Source of the DNA: Burkholderia sp. WP9
GTDB taxonomy: Bacteria; Pseudomonadota; Gammaproteobacteria; Burkholderiales; Burkholderiaceae
Assembly: GCF_900104795.1 (NCBI RefSeq)
Contig: NZ_FNTG01000001.1
Span: 2,542,001 to 2,606,000, forward strand
Length of the DNA: 64,000 nt
Direction of reading: 5' to 3'
The position numbers were made by a program, and so were the translations under genes. How positions within the stretch are numbered: position 1 is the stretch's first letter; every line of letters starts with the position of its first letter. Under the pieces are notes generated by a model. It made no database searches, was not told where the DNA came from, and saw only the letters and a program-made list of their open reading frames with translations. Positions 25,067-36,182 of the stretch are shown piece after piece.

Positions 25067-27199
25067 ATGTCAGCACCCGCAACCGATCTCTCCGTAGGCG
25101 CGCCCTCAGGCCGCCGCCAGATTCTCGTCACGTCGGCCCTTCCGTATGCGAACGGGCAAATCCATATTGGCCATCTGGTCGAATATATCCAGACGGACAT
25201 CTGGGTCCGGACGTTGCGAATGCACGGGCACGAGGTCTACTACGTTGGCGCCGACGACACGCACGGCACGCCGGTCATGCTGCGCGCGGAGAAAGAGGGT
25301 CTCACGCCGAAGCAGTTGATCGACCGCGTCTGGCAGGAACATAAGCGCGATTTCGACAGCTTCGGGATTTCGTTCGACAATTACTATTCGACCGACTCCG
25401 AAGAGAACCGCGTTCTCAGCGAAAACGTCTATCTGGCGCTCAAGGAAGCCGGCCTGATCGACGCGCGCGACATCGAACAGGCGTATGACCCGGTCAAGGA
25501 AATGTTCCTGCCGGATCGCTTCATCAAGGGCGAATGCCCGAAGTGCGGCGCGAAAGACCAGTACGGCGACAGCTGCGAAGTATGCGGTTCGACTTATCTG
25601 CCCACCGAACTGATCAATCCGTACTCGGTCGTTTCGGGCGCCACGCCGATTCGCAAGACCTCGACGCACTACTTTTTCCGTCTCTCCGATCCGCGTTGCG
25701 AGAATTTCCTGCGCGCGTGGGTGGGCGGTCTGGCACAGCCGGAAGCCACCAACAAGATGCGCGAGTGGCTCGGCGACGCCGGCGAAGCCAAGCTTGCCGA
25801 CTGGGACATCTCGCGCGACGCGCCGTATTTCGGTTTCGAAATTCCGGGCGCGCCGGGCAAGTATTTCTACGTGTGGCTGGACGCGCCGGTCGGCTATTAC
25901 GCGAGCTTCAAGAACCTCGCCGAAAAGCGCGGTCTGGATTTCGACGCGTGGGTCCGCAAGGGTTCGAAGGCCGAGCAGTATCACTTCATCGGCAAGGACA
26001 TTCTGTATTTCCACACGCTGTTCTGGCCGGCCATGCTCGAGTTTTCGGGCCACCGCACGCCGACCAACGTGTTCGCACACGGCTTCCTGACCGTGGACGG
26101 CGCGAAGATGTCGAAATCGCGCGGCACCTTCATCACCGCGCAAAGCGTGATCGAAACGGGCCTGAATCCGGAATGGCTGCGCTACTACTTCGCGGCCAAG
26201 CTGAACAGCACGATGGAAGACCTCGACCTGAACCTCGACGACTTCCAGGCGCGCGTGAACAGCGATCTGGTCGGCAAGTACGTGAACATCGCGAGCCGCG
26301 CCGCCGGGTTCCTGATCAAGCGCTTCGACGGCCGCGTGCAGGACAGCGCGATGCAGCATCCGCTGCTCGCCTCGTTGCGCGCCGCCGTGCCGCAAATCGC
26401 CGCGAACTACGAAGCCCGCGAGTACAACCGCGCGCTGCGTCAGACCATGGAACTGGCCGACGCCGTGAATGCGTACGTCGACACGGCCAAGCCGTGGGAT
26501 CAGGCCAAAGACCCGGCGAACGGCGTCGCGCTGCACGAAACGTGCACCGTGAGCATTGAAGCCTTCCGCCTGTTGTCGCTGGCGCTCAAGCCGGTGCTGC
26601 CGAAGCTCGCCGAAGCGGTCGAAGGCTTCCTCGGCATCGAGCCGCTGGTGTGGGCGGACGCCAACGTGCCGCTCAGTTCCACCCGGCCGATCAACGCGTA
26701 CAAGCATCTGATGACGCGCGTCGATCCGAAGCAGATCGAAGCGCTGATCGCGGCCAATCGTGACTCGCTGCAAGCTACGCCGGCAGCCGCCGCGCCGGCC
26801 GACGCCAAGTCCAAATCGAAGGCAGCCAAAGCGGCCGCGGCTAACGACGAAACGCCCGGCATCATCTCGATCGACGACTTCGCGAAGATCGATTTGCGGA
26901 TTGCGAAGATCGTCGACTGCAAGGCGGTGGAAGGGTCGGACAAACTGCTGCAACTCACGCTCGACGTCGGCGAGGAGAAAACCCGCAACGTGTTTTCGGG
27001 CATCAAGTCCGCGTATCAGCCGGAGCAACTGGTCGGCAAGCTGACGGTGATGGTGGCCAACCTCGCGCCGCGCAAGATGAAGTTCGGCATGTCCGAAGGC
27101 ATGGTGCTGGCCGCCTCCGCGACCGATGAGAAAGCCGAACCGGGCCTCTACGTGCTCGAACCGGATAGCGGCGCAAAGCCGGGCATGCGCGTGAAGTAA
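25067..27199 (+). CDS. metG: Methionyl-tRNA synthetase
   Basis: The 710-residue class I synthetase has [16 protein letters not shown] with HIGH at residues 33-36 and a zinc knuckle of four cysteines ([18 protein letters not shown]). The catalytic loop is AKMSKSRG with KMSKS at 347-351, followed by an anticodon-binding domain. An Ala/Lys-rich linker near residues 565-590 joins a C-terminal EMAP-like tRNA-binding domain ([17 protein letters not shown] to the end), which also dimerises such enzymes. It charges tRNA-Met with methionine in the cytoplasm. Single gene, followed by a strong terminator shared with tamB. Confidence 0.98.
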   Translation: MSAPATDLSVGAPSGRRQILVTSALPYANGQIHIGHLVEYIQTDIWVRTLRMHGHEVYYVGADDTHGTPVMLRAEKEGLTPKQLIDRVWQEHKRDFDSFGISFDNYYSTDSEENRVLSENVYLALKEAGLIDARDIEQAYDPVKEMFLPDRFIKGECPKCGAKDQYGDSCEVCGSTYLPTELINPYSVVSGATPIRKTSTHYFFRLSDPRCENFLRAWVGGLAQPEATNKMREWLGDAGEAKLADWDISRDAPYFGFEIPGAPGKYFYVWLDAPVGYYASFKNLAEKRGLDFDAWVRKGSKAEQYHFIGKDILYFHTLFWPAMLEFSGHRTPTNVFAHGFLTVDGAKMSKSRGTFITAQSVIETGLNPEWLRYYFAAKLNSTMEDLDLNLDDFQARVNSDLVGKYVNIASRAAGFLIKRFDGRVQDSAMQHPLLASLRAAVPQIAANYEAREYNRALRQTMELADAVNAYVDTAKPWDQAKDPANGVALHETCTVSIEAFRLLSLALKPVLPKLAEAVEGFLGIEPLVWADANVPLSSTRPINAYKHLMTRVDPKQIEALIAANRDSLQATPAAAAPADAKSKSKAAKAAAANDETPGIISIDDFAKIDLRIAKIVDCKAVEGSDKLLQLTLDVGEEKTRNVFSGIKSAYQPEQLVGKLTVMVANLAPRKMKFGMSEGMVLAASATDEKAEPGLYVLEPDSGAKPGMRVK

Positions 27200-27232
27200 A
27201 GCGCGCGGCGGCTCACGCCGCAGGCACGAATG

Positions 27233-27270
27233 AAAACGGCACGCTCCAAAGGGCGTGCCGTTTTTTTTTG
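27233..27270. terminator. Bidirectional terminator between metG and tamB
   Basis: AACGGCACGC (27235-27244) pairs perfectly with GCGTGCCGTT (27253-27262) around an 8-nt loop. A run of T follows on the plus strand and A precedes on the left, so it can stop both metG and tamB transcripts. Confidence 0.88.
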
Positions 27271-27305
27271 CCTGGGCGCGGCGGTTCAAGTCCGCATTAC
27301 GCGCT

Positions 27306-30300
27306 TCACCAACGGATCCGGTCGAAGCGACGCGTATAGAGCAGATCGACGCCGTCGAACGTGCCGCCGTAAGCCGCGACCGACCAGTAGCGCGTGAGGT
27401 TGACCGTCGCCTTGATCGCATTGCTCGCCGATTGCAGCCCCTGTTCGTAGCCGATCACGAGCCACTCGTTGATCGCCTTCGACACCATCACGACTTGCGG
27501 ATCGGTCAGTCCGACTTCGCTTCGGCCGATCGAAAACTCGTCCAGCCCGAAGGTCTGCGCAATCCGCTTGCCGCTCGCGCTGCCGAGCAACGCGAGCGCC
27601 GTGGTCATGGTGCTCTGCTGACCCAGGTTGTTGCCCTGATCCGTGCCGTGACCGAATAGCAGCCACGAGAGCTTTTCGTTGTCCGGCACGCTCGGCTCCG
27701 ACACCAGCTTCGCGGTCGGGAACTGAACCGTGCCCGTGACCTGCACGCCCGCCTCGACCTGCTGATTGCGGCGCATGGCGAGGATGTTGATGCCGGGATT
27801 GGCCACCGGACCGTTGAACGTGAAAAAGCCGTTCTCGATGTTGAGCTTGCGGCCGAACGCGGTGTAGGTCGAACCCGGCGTGACACGCACGTTCCCCACC
27901 GCGCGCAGCGGCAGATTCGGCGCGCTCATGGCGGTGATCGTGCCGCTCAGGCCCAGATCGGCGCCCTGCCCGCGGAAACGGAAGCTGTTGCCGAGGTTGA
28001 TGTCGATATTGGCGCGCGGCGCGAACGGGCCGATCGGCTTGTTGGTGCCCGCCACGGGCCGTGTCCGTTCGCCCGCCACCGACCCGTCGGGACGCACCAC
28101 CACCACGTCGTCGCCGAGCTTCGGCGCGGACTGCTCCGGCATATCGAACAACGCGTGATCGACCATGAATTTGCCGTTGATCTCCATACCGCCCAGCGTC
28201 CCGCCATTCGCTACGCTCGCGCTGCCCGACAGCGACAGATTACGATCCGGCGCCGCGAACAGTTCGAGCTTGTCCGCAACAATGCTCGCAGTCAGGTCCG
28301 GCTCGGCGCCGTCCAGACGCACGCGGCCCGTTGCGCGCAGCGTGCCGCTCGCGCCATGAAATTCGACCTGCTGGAAGTCGACCAGATTGTGCGACAACGC
28401 GATGCGCACCACGCCGTCCTTCAACTGCACGCCCTGGTCGACCATCGTCGCGGAAAGGCCCTCGCCGAGCAGCGAGCCGGTCAGGTTCGGTTTGGCGACG
28501 GTGCCGCCGAGCGCGAGTTTGAGCGCGAGGTGCCCGTCGAGCAGATAGCTCGGACCGAACAGGCCGCCGGTCGTTTTCAGCGACGGCACATTGGCATTCA
28601 CATTGCCGGTCAGCGCGCCCTCTTCGCTGACGGTCAGGAAGCCGTCGCGCATGACCAGCGTGGTGTGCGCATCCGCGTCGATCACGCCGATGCGGCTCGC
28701 CTGCGCGTGCACGGTGGCGTTGAGGCGATTGCCGCCGCTGAACTCGGCGCGCGCGGTGATATCCGTGATACCCAGCGAAGCGAGACCCCGGCCGATTTCG
28801 ACTGTGACGTCGCCGCTGCGGCGCTTCAGCTGGATATGGCCGCTCGCCGTGCTGCCGAGCGCGAAGTCCCAGTCGCCGTCGAACACCAGATCGGTTTTGA
28901 CGACGGGCGGCTCACCGGTGATCTCGCGCCGCAGATCCTGCAACCTCACGGCCGAAATGCCCGTCAGGCTGCCCGTCGACTGAATCTTCCCATGGTCGAA
29001 GGCGAAGGTTTTCAGGCTCAGTACCGCGCCTTCGAGCGTGAGCCTCGTTGCACCGAGCGTCAGGTGGCTTGGCCCGGCGCTGACGGCGAGCGGCGACTCC
29101 AGATTCAGCGAAGGCGTGCCGCGATTCTGCAGGCGGGTGACGGTGCCGTCCCAGCGCGTGCCGTCGCGCGCTTCGGTCAGCTTGCCGTTGGCGGCGAGCG
29201 TGAGATCGAGCGGACGGTCCTGCAGCTTGCCGGTGGCCGCGGCCTCGAGCGTGTGATTCGCGCGCGTGCCGGACAAACGCGCCGTGAGCGTGCTCAGATC
29301 GACGCCGCCCGCGCTGAGATTGCGCGCGTCGGTGGTGAAGACGAGCGCGCCGTTCGCGCCGTCGCGCAATTCAGCGTGCCCTTCCGCATGACCGACGCGG
29401 TTGCTGCTGAACACCACGCTGTCCGCCTTGTAGTTCAGCACCACATTCGGATGCGCGAACGAGCCGGTGATGTCGCCATCGGCAGCGACGAGTCCCGCGA
29501 GGCCGAAGCCGAGGCGCTCCAGTTCCGGCGCATCGACGCGAAACTTCAGCCGGTCGCCGCGCGCGCCGAAGCTGCCTTGCAGATCCACCTGGTTGCCCGC
29601 CACCGAGAGGTTCGCGCGGCTCGGCAGAATGCGCGAGCCCGCCAGTTGAATCGTGCCGCCGCCGGTTAGCGGCAGGCCGTCGTACACACTCGGGCCGAGC
29701 TTGAAGTCGGCCTTGGTCGTGAAGACCGGCCCGAGCATGCCGGCCGCGGTGAGCGTGCCGTTCACGCGCGCCTCGATCTTGCGGGCAGGTGGCGCGCCGC
29801 GTTTCGGCGCCGGCGTTTTGCGCTGGACCACTTCCGTTTTGACCGCCGCCTTCGCGGTGTTTTTCACGGCGGCGGCGGCTTTGTCAGCGGGCGCGGCGCT
29901 TTTCGCGCCGGCGGTGCTGCCGGCTTGCGCCGCGGCCTCCGCGCTTGCGCTCTTTTTCGCACTGCTCGCCGCCGGCGCCGGGCCGGCCACCGGCGTGCGC
30001 GCCGGCATCTGCGAAGCCAGCGTCAACGGATCGAAATCGGTCAGTTGCGCTTTCACGTTGTAGGTGGAATTCGCGTCGTGCTTGAGCGCGCCGGATAGAT
30101 CGATGCGGCCTTTGCCCGACGTGATGCGCACGTTGTTGAAGCTCATGCGGGCTGGATCGAAGGTGATCTTGCCCTGGGCACGTAGCGCCGCTTTCGGGTC
30201 GGCCAGGTCGAGCGTGAGACTTTGCACGTCGTCGTTCAGGCGGATGCCGATGGGACCGGAAAGCTGCGTGGGCCGCACCGTCGCTTGCAGTGCGTTCAGG

Positions 30301-31610
30301 TCGAGCCCGGCGACCCGCAGATCGAACTGTCCGCGCTTGCCGCTCAGCGCGCCGCCGCCGGTGAGCGTGGCGCTCTTCACGAGGCGCACGTTCAGGTTCG
30401 AGATACGCTGCGTCTGGGCGTCGAGTCGCACGTCCGCGTTGGCGTCGATCAGCGGCAGCAGGTTCTGGTCGATCGCGCCGGGTTTGGCGTTGACGATCGA
30501 AACATGCCCGGCAACCGCGAACCCGGCGGTGCTTTTGCCGGACGCGTGAGACTGAGCGCCGTGTTTGCCGCTTGCGGCAGCGGGAGGCTGTGCCGTGCTG
30601 GCCGCACCCGCCTCGCTCTTCCCCGCCACGTCGGCACCCTGCCCGACCGGCTGCAATTCCGCCCGCACGGCCAGATCGGCCTGCGGGGCGCCGGGCGCAA
30701 AGGCCTGCGGGTTGATGTGATCGAAAGTCAGCGTGGCGCGCTGTAAAGGCACGTCGCCGAAAGGCTCGGCCTCGACCCTCGCGTGACCCGCGAGCTTCAT
30801 GCCGCTCGCATCGAGTTCAGCGATGAGATTTTCCAGCGAGCCGCTCAGATGGCCGCCCACCTGCACCGCCTCGTTGTTGACCTTGCCCGAATAGCCGACG
30901 TCCCCGCTCAGCGGAAACGGCCGCACGCCGTCGAGTCTGGCCGCCGCCGTCACCGCGCCGAACGGCGTATCCAGCCGCTCGATCGCGGCCTCGTGATGGC
31001 GCCCGTCGCTGCGGCCATGGAACACGAAGCGCGACAACTCGGTTGTCGACGCGCCCTGATGCAGCAGCAGTTTGTCGAGCTGGACATCGCGGACGTCGAG
31101 CTGCATGGGCAAGCGCAAGTCTTGCGGCAGCTTCATCGGCCCGCTGCTCGACGACGATGCGCCGATGCGCGCGTCCACCGTGCCGACATGCAGATACTCG
31201 ATGGTGAACCGCCACGGTTCGCGCGTGAGTGCCCAGCGGCCCGCCACGCGGTCGATCTGGATATCGGTGCCGCTGCCGTCGAGGCTGCGCCAGCGCACCT
31301 GGCGCAATTGCAGGCCGTTGGCGAGCGCACCGCTTTCGAGCGTGCCGCTCAGCTTGCCGCCCAGCAGCTTCACCGCCGCCTGCCATGCATAGGCGGTGCC
31401 GCGCTCGGTCGTCAGCGCGCCGTACAGCAAACCCACCGCCAACGCCAGCAACAGCACCACCACGGCCACCGTCCACGCGAATGTTTTCAGCAGCAGCCGG
31501 CCGAGCCTGCGCCTCCTCGGCGGCTCGGGTGGCGGCTGCTGTCCGGGCGGCTCTCCTGGTGGAGCGCCGGGCGGCTGCGCGGGAGGTTGGGCGGAAACGT
31601 CCGTGGTCAT
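27306..31610 (-). CDS. tamB: TamB, inner-membrane-anchored translocation/lipid-transport protein (DUF490)
   Basis: From the ATG at 31610 the protein is about 1434 residues. A Pro-rich cytoplasmic tail (1-35) with RRRRLGRLLLK leads into one membrane helix (about 38-60), then a very long periplasmic beta-rich domain typical of TamB/AsmA-like proteins. The conserved C-terminal DUF490 region has NGKFMVDHALFDM, DINLGNSFRFRGQGADLGLS, NVRVTPGSTYTAFGRKLNIE and the final LYTRRFDRIRW. TamB works with the Omp85 protein TamA and is implicated in outer-membrane phospholipid transport. Two Ala/Lys-rich low-complexity inserts (about 330-360 and 540-613) break the beta domain. It follows tamA by 28 bp. Confidence 0.94.
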   Translation of the reverse strand: MTTDVSAQPPAQPPGAPPGEPPGQQPPPEPPRRRRLGRLLLKTFAWTVAVVVLLLALAVGLLYGALTTERGTAYAWQAAVKLLGGKLSGTLESGALANGLQLRQVRWRSLDGSGTDIQIDRVAGRWALTREPWRFTIEYLHVGTVDARIGASSSSSGPMKLPQDLRLPMQLDVRDVQLDKLLLHQGASTTELSRFVFHGRSDGRHHEAAIERLDTPFGAVTAAARLDGVRPFPLSGDVGYSGKVNNEAVQVGGHLSGSLENLIAELDASGMKLAGHARVEAEPFGDVPLQRATLTFDHINPQAFAPGAPQADLAVRAELQPVGQGADVAGKSEAGAASTAQPPAAASGKHGAQSHASGKSTAGFAVAGHVSIVNAKPGAIDQNLLPLIDANADVRLDAQTQRISNLNVRLVKSATLTGGGALSGKRGQFDLRVAGLDLNALQATVRPTQLSGPIGIRLNDDVQSLTLDLADPKAALRAQGKITFDPARMSFNNVRITSGKGRIDLSGALKHDANSTYNVKAQLTDFDPLTLASQMPARTPVAGPAPAASSAKKSASAEAAAQAGSTAGAKSAAPADKAAAAVKNTAKAAVKTEVVQRKTPAPKRGAPPARKIEARVNGTLTAAGMLGPVFTTKADFKLGPSVYDGLPLTGGGTIQLAGSRILPSRANLSVAGNQVDLQGSFGARGDRLKFRVDAPELERLGFGLAGLVAADGDITGSFAHPNVVLNYKADSVVFSSNRVGHAEGHAELRDGANGALVFTTDARNLSAGGVDLSTLTARLSGTRANHTLEAAATGKLQDRPLDLTLAANGKLTEARDGTRWDGTVTRLQNRGTPSLNLESPLAVSAGPSHLTLGATRLTLEGAVLSLKTFAFDHGKIQSTGSLTGISAVRLQDLRREITGEPPVVKTDLVFDGDWDFALGSTASGHIQLKRRSGDVTVEIGRGLASLGITDITARAEFSGGNRLNATVHAQASRIGVIDADAHTTLVMRDGFLTVSEEGALTGNVNANVPSLKTTGGLFGPSYLLDGHLALKLALGGTVAKPNLTGSLLGEGLSATMVDQGVQLKDGVVRIALSHNLVDFQQVEFHGASGTLRATGRVRLDGAEPDLTASIVADKLELFAAPDRNLSLSGSASVANGGTLGGMEINGKFMVDHALFDMPEQSAPKLGDDVVVVRPDGSVAGERTRPVAGTNKPIGPFAPRANIDINLGNSFRFRGQGADLGLSGTITAMSAPNLPLRAVGNVRVTPGSTYTAFGRKLNIENGFFTFNGPVANPGINILAMRRNQQVEAGVQVTGTVQFPTAKLVSEPSVPDNEKLSWLLFGHGTDQGNNLGQQSTMTTALALLGSASGKRIAQTFGLDEFSIGRSEVGLTDPQVVMVSKAINEWLVIGYEQGLQSASNAIKATVNLTRYWSVAAYGGTFDGVDLLYTRRFDRIRW

Positions 31611-31638
31611 GCGGGGATCATGTAGAAGCAGGTTTCCA

Positions 31639-33399
31639 TCAGAAGGCAATGCCGAGCGTCAGGTACGGTCGCACGCTCCTGTTGCGAATCCCGTAGGCGA
31701 CATCGACGTTGACCGGGCCGACCGGGCTGCGCCAGCGCGCCCCAACGCCTACGCCCGGATAAAAGACTTTTTCGCCCCACGTGTCGGTAGCGGTGCCGAC
31801 GTCGAAGAACGCGGCCGCGCCCCAGTCGTGGTTGAACCAATGCTGATATTCGGCGGTCGCCGTGACGAGATACTTGGTGGGCAGCACCGAACCATCGACG
31901 TTATTACCGATGCTCTGATAGCTATAGCCGCGCACCGAATTCGAACCGCCCGCGCGAAACAGCAGCGACGCCGGAATACCGCTCGAACTGCCGCTCGTAA
32001 ACACGCCGCCGAGTTCGGCGCGAATCAGCACGAGGTCTTCCTTGCCGATCGGCAGATACTGCTGGCCGCGCGCGTAGCCGCGGATGAAGGTCTGGTCGGT
32101 GAGCACGCCTTTGACCGCGAAGCCTGCCTCGACGTGAATCAGGTTGCCCTTGCGCGGGAACAGCGGGTCGTCGGTGTTGCGCCGGGTCCACGACCAGGAC
32201 GGCACCAGCGCGCGGCTCGTAGTCGGCGCGGCCGAATTCTGATCGAGCCGGTCCTGATAGAACAGCAGCGCGTAGTTGTAGTCGATGAATTGCGAGGTCC
32301 GGGCTCGCTGCACGCCGCCGCGAATACTGTAGATACGCGTATCGGAAACGTCGGTCGTGGTGTAGGACGCCAACATGCTGTTGGTCCACGCACGCTGCCC
32401 CGGTGGCATGGAGAGTTCGATTTGCCCGTATTGCTGAACCTGGTCGACGCGGCCCTGGACCGTGAACGGCCACGCTTTGCCGAACGTGTCGAGGTACGAA
32501 TAGGCGCCCTGGACCAGCGGGCCGTTGTCCGTCGAATAGCCTACGCCGCCGCGAATGCTGTTGTACGGATACTCCGACACCTTCACGTGCATGGGCGTCT
32601 CGACCGGTTTGGCGGGGTCGCTATCCACGTCGATCGCGACGCTTGCGTAGTACGGCGTGTTTTGCAACTGGCGCTGTAATTCGGCGACGCGCTGCACGTC
32701 GTAAATATCGCCCACCGAAATCGGGTTCACATTGTCGACGATCTGTTCCGGGTAGCGCCGCGTGCCGGATACGTCGAGCTTGCCCATCGTGAAGGTCGGC
32801 CCGCTTTCGTACGTAACCGACAGTTTCGCCTCGTGCGTGCGCGGATCGACGCGCGCCTCCGAGTGGTAAATCTTCGCGCCCAGATAGCGGCGCGACTGCA
32901 AGGCCTTGAGCGACGCATTTTTCGCGTCGTCCCACTCGCCTTGCGAGAACGGATCGCCTTCGTGCAACGAAAACGCGAAGCGTGCGGCATTCTCCTGCGC
33001 CGGATCCTCGGTCAGCACCGGCCCGCGAAACGACAGCGAAATCGACGTGATGAGGGTTTGCGGGCCGGGATCGACGCTCACCGTGACGCGTTTCGTATCG
33101 TCGACGGTGCGCACGTCGGTGCGCACGACCGGCGTGAAATAGCCCTGCGTGGAAGCCAGATCACGCACCTGCTGAGGCGTGGCGGTGATCAGAAACTCGA
33201 ACTGGTCGTCGCTGATATCGGGACGTTTGGCGAAACGCGCGATATCCAGATGGGCTTCGAGCAGTTTGCGCAGAGCGCGCGGCGTGGCTTCGATATCGAC
33301 CTTGTAGCTGGCCGCGGCTTTCGCCGCATGAGCATTGCCGGCCGCCAGCGTCAGCATGACGAGGCCGAATGCCAGCCACGCGCGCAGCCAGAGCCGCAT
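31639..33399 (-). CDS. tamA: TamA, Omp85-family outer-membrane translocation component
   Basis: From MRLWLRAWLAFGLVMLTLAAG (33399) the precursor is 586 residues with a signal peptide ending near NAHA. About three POTRA repeats follow (YKVDIEATPRALRKLLEAHL, TSISLSFRGPVL, MGKLDVSGTRRYPEQIVDN), then a 16-strand surface-antigen barrel with the lock motif RAGGSNSVRGYSYQSIG and a final strand ending LGIAF. The frame is open upstream for 51 codons, but that part is Arg-rich and lacks a signal sequence. TamA sits in the outer membrane and pairs with TamB, encoded 28 bp downstream. Confidence 0.94.
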   Translation of the reverse strand: MRLWLRAWLAFGLVMLTLAAGNAHAAKAAASYKVDIEATPRALRKLLEAHLDIARFAKRPDISDDQFEFLITATPQQVRDLASTQGYFTPVVRTDVRTVDDTKRVTVSVDPGPQTLITSISLSFRGPVLTEDPAQENAARFAFSLHEGDPFSQGEWDDAKNASLKALQSRRYLGAKIYHSEARVDPRTHEAKLSVTYESGPTFTMGKLDVSGTRRYPEQIVDNVNPISVGDIYDVQRVAELQRQLQNTPYYASVAIDVDSDPAKPVETPMHVKVSEYPYNSIRGGVGYSTDNGPLVQGAYSYLDTFGKAWPFTVQGRVDQVQQYGQIELSMPPGQRAWTNSMLASYTTTDVSDTRIYSIRGGVQRARTSQFIDYNYALLFYQDRLDQNSAAPTTSRALVPSWSWTRRNTDDPLFPRKGNLIHVEAGFAVKGVLTDQTFIRGYARGQQYLPIGKEDLVLIRAELGGVFTSGSSSGIPASLLFRAGGSNSVRGYSYQSIGNNVDGSVLPTKYLVTATAEYQHWFNHDWGAAAFFDVGTATDTWGEKVFYPGVGVGARWRSPVGPVNVDVAYGIRNRSVRPYLTLGIAF

Positions 33400-34050
33400 G
33401 GGCGTGACGAGCCCATGCCCGTCACCGGCCTTGCCGCGCCGCAGCCGCGGCTTGTCGATCGCACACCCCGCCAAACAGGACCTCCGGCCGTGGTTGATGA
33501 AATTTATCGCTCGGGCGCGCCGCGGCGGCCGAAGCTCGCTATTTGACCACATCGGCGCGCTGCCGCGAGATCTCTAAAAATGCGTCCGCGGCGTGCGGGC
33601 GGGCCTCCCCGTCCGGTTCGCGCGCGCCGCGACTCGCCGCACAGCACCCTGACGCCCGCGTCAGGTGAAAGCAATGGATAGGACGGAGATACCGCAGCGA
33701 TGACACCGCTTCCTGGCGACCGTGGGCGCAAAACTCAAGGCCGCCTCGAAGCCACCTTGGACGCAAACTCAACGCCGCCTCCAAGCCACTTCAACGCGAA
33801 CCCAACGCCGCCCCGCAAAGCCACCTCGACGCGTACCCAACGCCGCTTCCAAGCCGCCCTGCCGGCGACGCGCCCGCCTTTGACGCCCGCCGCGCCGCAC
33901 GGGTTCCGGACATTCTGGCGCGCCGGCCGCCCGGCACCGCCGCCGTTTTTCGACCGCGCGCCGCGCATGCGGTAAAATTATCGGATAGCAGTGGTGTCTG
34001 GCGAATGACCGCCGGGCAGCCGCCAACTCCCATACCACGGACGTCGAGCC
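33400..34050. other. Intergenic region between tamA and the DUF3460 gene
   Basis: This 651-bp region separates divergent genes. Its middle contains an imperfect tandem repeat listed separately. Open frames on both strands over the repeat encode low-complexity Arg/Pro or Gly/Val-rich sequence and look like by-products. The tamA promoter should lie near 33400-33700. Confidence 0.55.
33721..33859. repeat. Imperfect tandem repeat, about 33-35-bp unit, roughly 3-4 copies
   Basis: Units built around the pattern AAGCCAC...GACGC..AC.CAACGCCGC recur at about 33747-33780, 33781-33813 and 33814-33848, with partial units at either end. The core CCCAACGCCGC appears twice exactly. Unit lengths and sequences vary, so it is degenerate. 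It is not a CRISPR array, because the differences fall inside the units and no spacers exist. Confidence 0.6.
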
Positions 34051-34236
34051 ATGTATCAATCGGACATTACCCAGTTCCTGAACCAGCTCAAGCAACAGAA
34101 ACCCAATCTGGAAGCCGAACAACGCCGCGGCCGCGCGCTGCTGTGGGACAAACAGCCGATCGATCTCGAAGAACGCGCCGAGCAGAAAGCCTCGCGCGTA
34201 GAGCAGACGCCTTACTCGTACTATCAAAACTTCTAA
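34051..34236 (+). CDS. DUF3460 family small protein
   Basis: The 61-residue protein MYQSDITQFLNQLKQQ to SYYQNF is mostly charged, helical and lacks a signal peptide. It matches my memory of the DUF3460 family, small proteins of Burkholderiales with no known function. It ends 4 bp before the GTG of scpA, and the order DUF3460-scpA-panC-panD looks like a stable operon. The ATG is preceded by GTCGAGCC, a weak ribosome binding site. Confidence 0.8.
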   Translation: MYQSDITQFLNQLKQQKPNLEAEQRRGRALLWDKQPIDLEERAEQKASRVEQTPYSYYQNF

Positions 34237-34240
34237 GCGC

Positions 34241-35110
34241 GTGAGTCACGCCGACGAGGCACACGGCGCACCGCCGGCCGACGCCGCGCTCGCCGCGCCC
34301 GCCACCGATTCGACACCCGACACCGTCGACGGCATTGCTTTTGCACGCCTGTACGGCGAGCCGCTCTTCAAGATGCCGACGGATCTGTACATTCCGCCGG
34401 ATGCGCTCGAGGTGTTTCTCGAAACGTTCGAAGGACCGCTGGATCTGCTGCTGTACCTGATCCGCAAGCAGAACTTCAACGTGCTCGACATTCCGATGGC
34501 GGACGTCACAGTGCAGTACCTCGGCTACGTCGACCAGTTGCGCCAGACCAATCTCGAACTCGCGTCCGAGTATCTGCTCATGGCCGCGATGCTGATCGAG
34601 ATCAAGTCGCGCATGCTGCTGCCGGTGAAAAAGGCCGACAGCGGTGAGGAAGCCGAAGATCCGCGCGCCGAACTCGTGCGGCGCCTGCTCGAATACGAGC
34701 AGATGAAGCTCGCCGCGCAGCGCATCGACCAGTTGCCGCAGCTCGGGCGCGATTTCCTGCGCGCCGAGGTTTATATCGAACAAAGCATCACGCCGCGTTT
34801 TCCCGACGTGAACAGCGAAGACCTGCGCGCCGCGTGGGCCGACGTGATCAAGCGCGCCAAGCTGGTCCAGCATCACAAGATTTCGCGCGAAGAGCTTTCG
34901 GTGCGCGAGCATATGAGCTCGATCCTGCGGCAACTGCAAAACGCCCGCTTCGTCGAGTTCTCCGACCTGTTCGACACGAGCAAAGGCGTGCCGGTGGTGG
35001 TGGTGAATTTCATCGCCGTGCTCGAACTGTGCCGCGAGTCGCTCGTCGAAATCACCCAGGCGGAACCATTCGCGCCGATCTATGTGCGCCTCGCCTACCT
35101 GCCCGCCTGA
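34241..35110 (+). CDS. scpA: Segregation and condensation protein A (kleisin)
   Basis: The 289-residue product has the ScpA core: LEVFLETFEGPLDLLLYLIRKQ, NVLDIPMADVTVQYLGYV, LASEYLLMAAMLIEIKSRMLLP, and a C-terminal winged helix (FVEFSDLF to LAYLPA). ScpA is the kleisin that joins the SMC ATPase and ScpB in the condensin ring that organises the chromosome. The GTG at 34241 is used because the N-terminus through FARLYGEPLFKMPTDLYIPPDA resembles Burkholderia orthologues as I recall them; no strong ribosome binding site is visible, suggesting coupling to the DUF3460 gene. scpB is not adjacent. Confidence 0.93.
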   Translation: MSHADEAHGAPPADAALAAPATDSTPDTVDGIAFARLYGEPLFKMPTDLYIPPDALEVFLETFEGPLDLLLYLIRKQNFNVLDIPMADVTVQYLGYVDQLRQTNLELASEYLLMAAMLIEIKSRMLLPVKKADSGEEAEDPRAELVRRLLEYEQMKLAAQRIDQLPQLGRDFLRAEVYIEQSITPRFPDVNSEDLRAAWADVIKRAKLVQHHKISREELSVREHMSSILRQLQNARFVEFSDLFDTSKGVPVVVVNFIAVLELCRESLVEITQAEPFAPIYVRLAYLPA

Positions 35111-35246
35111 GGCCCTCAAACGGGGCACAATTCCGCTGCACGGGAGAGTAAGCCTCTTTTCGGTGCGGCAGCCGCTCAAATCCACTACAATCCCGCGCTC
35201 CGAACCTGTCATTACCAGTGAGGCGGCGGCCCGCGCGATTCCTTAG

Positions 35247-36131
<885 letters not shown>

Positions 36132-36182
36132 AGTCGTCTTGGACAGACGTCGACACGCATAAGAAATCACACAGGATTGGTC

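Noticed and set aside
25106..27421. A 771-codon minus-strand open frame
   Set aside because: It lies antisense to metG, which is unmistakable; the reverse product is Arg/Val/His-rich with no family features.
28155..29669. A 504-codon plus-strand open frame
   Set aside because: Antisense to tamB and compositionally a codon-bias mirror (Arg/Ala/Val-rich).
33721..33859. Possible CRISPR array
   Set aside because: Units are contiguous, diverged and without distinct spacers; no cas genes are in the window.
33700..33975. Open frames on both strands over the tandem repeat
   Set aside because: They only translate the low-complexity repeat and lack start signals.
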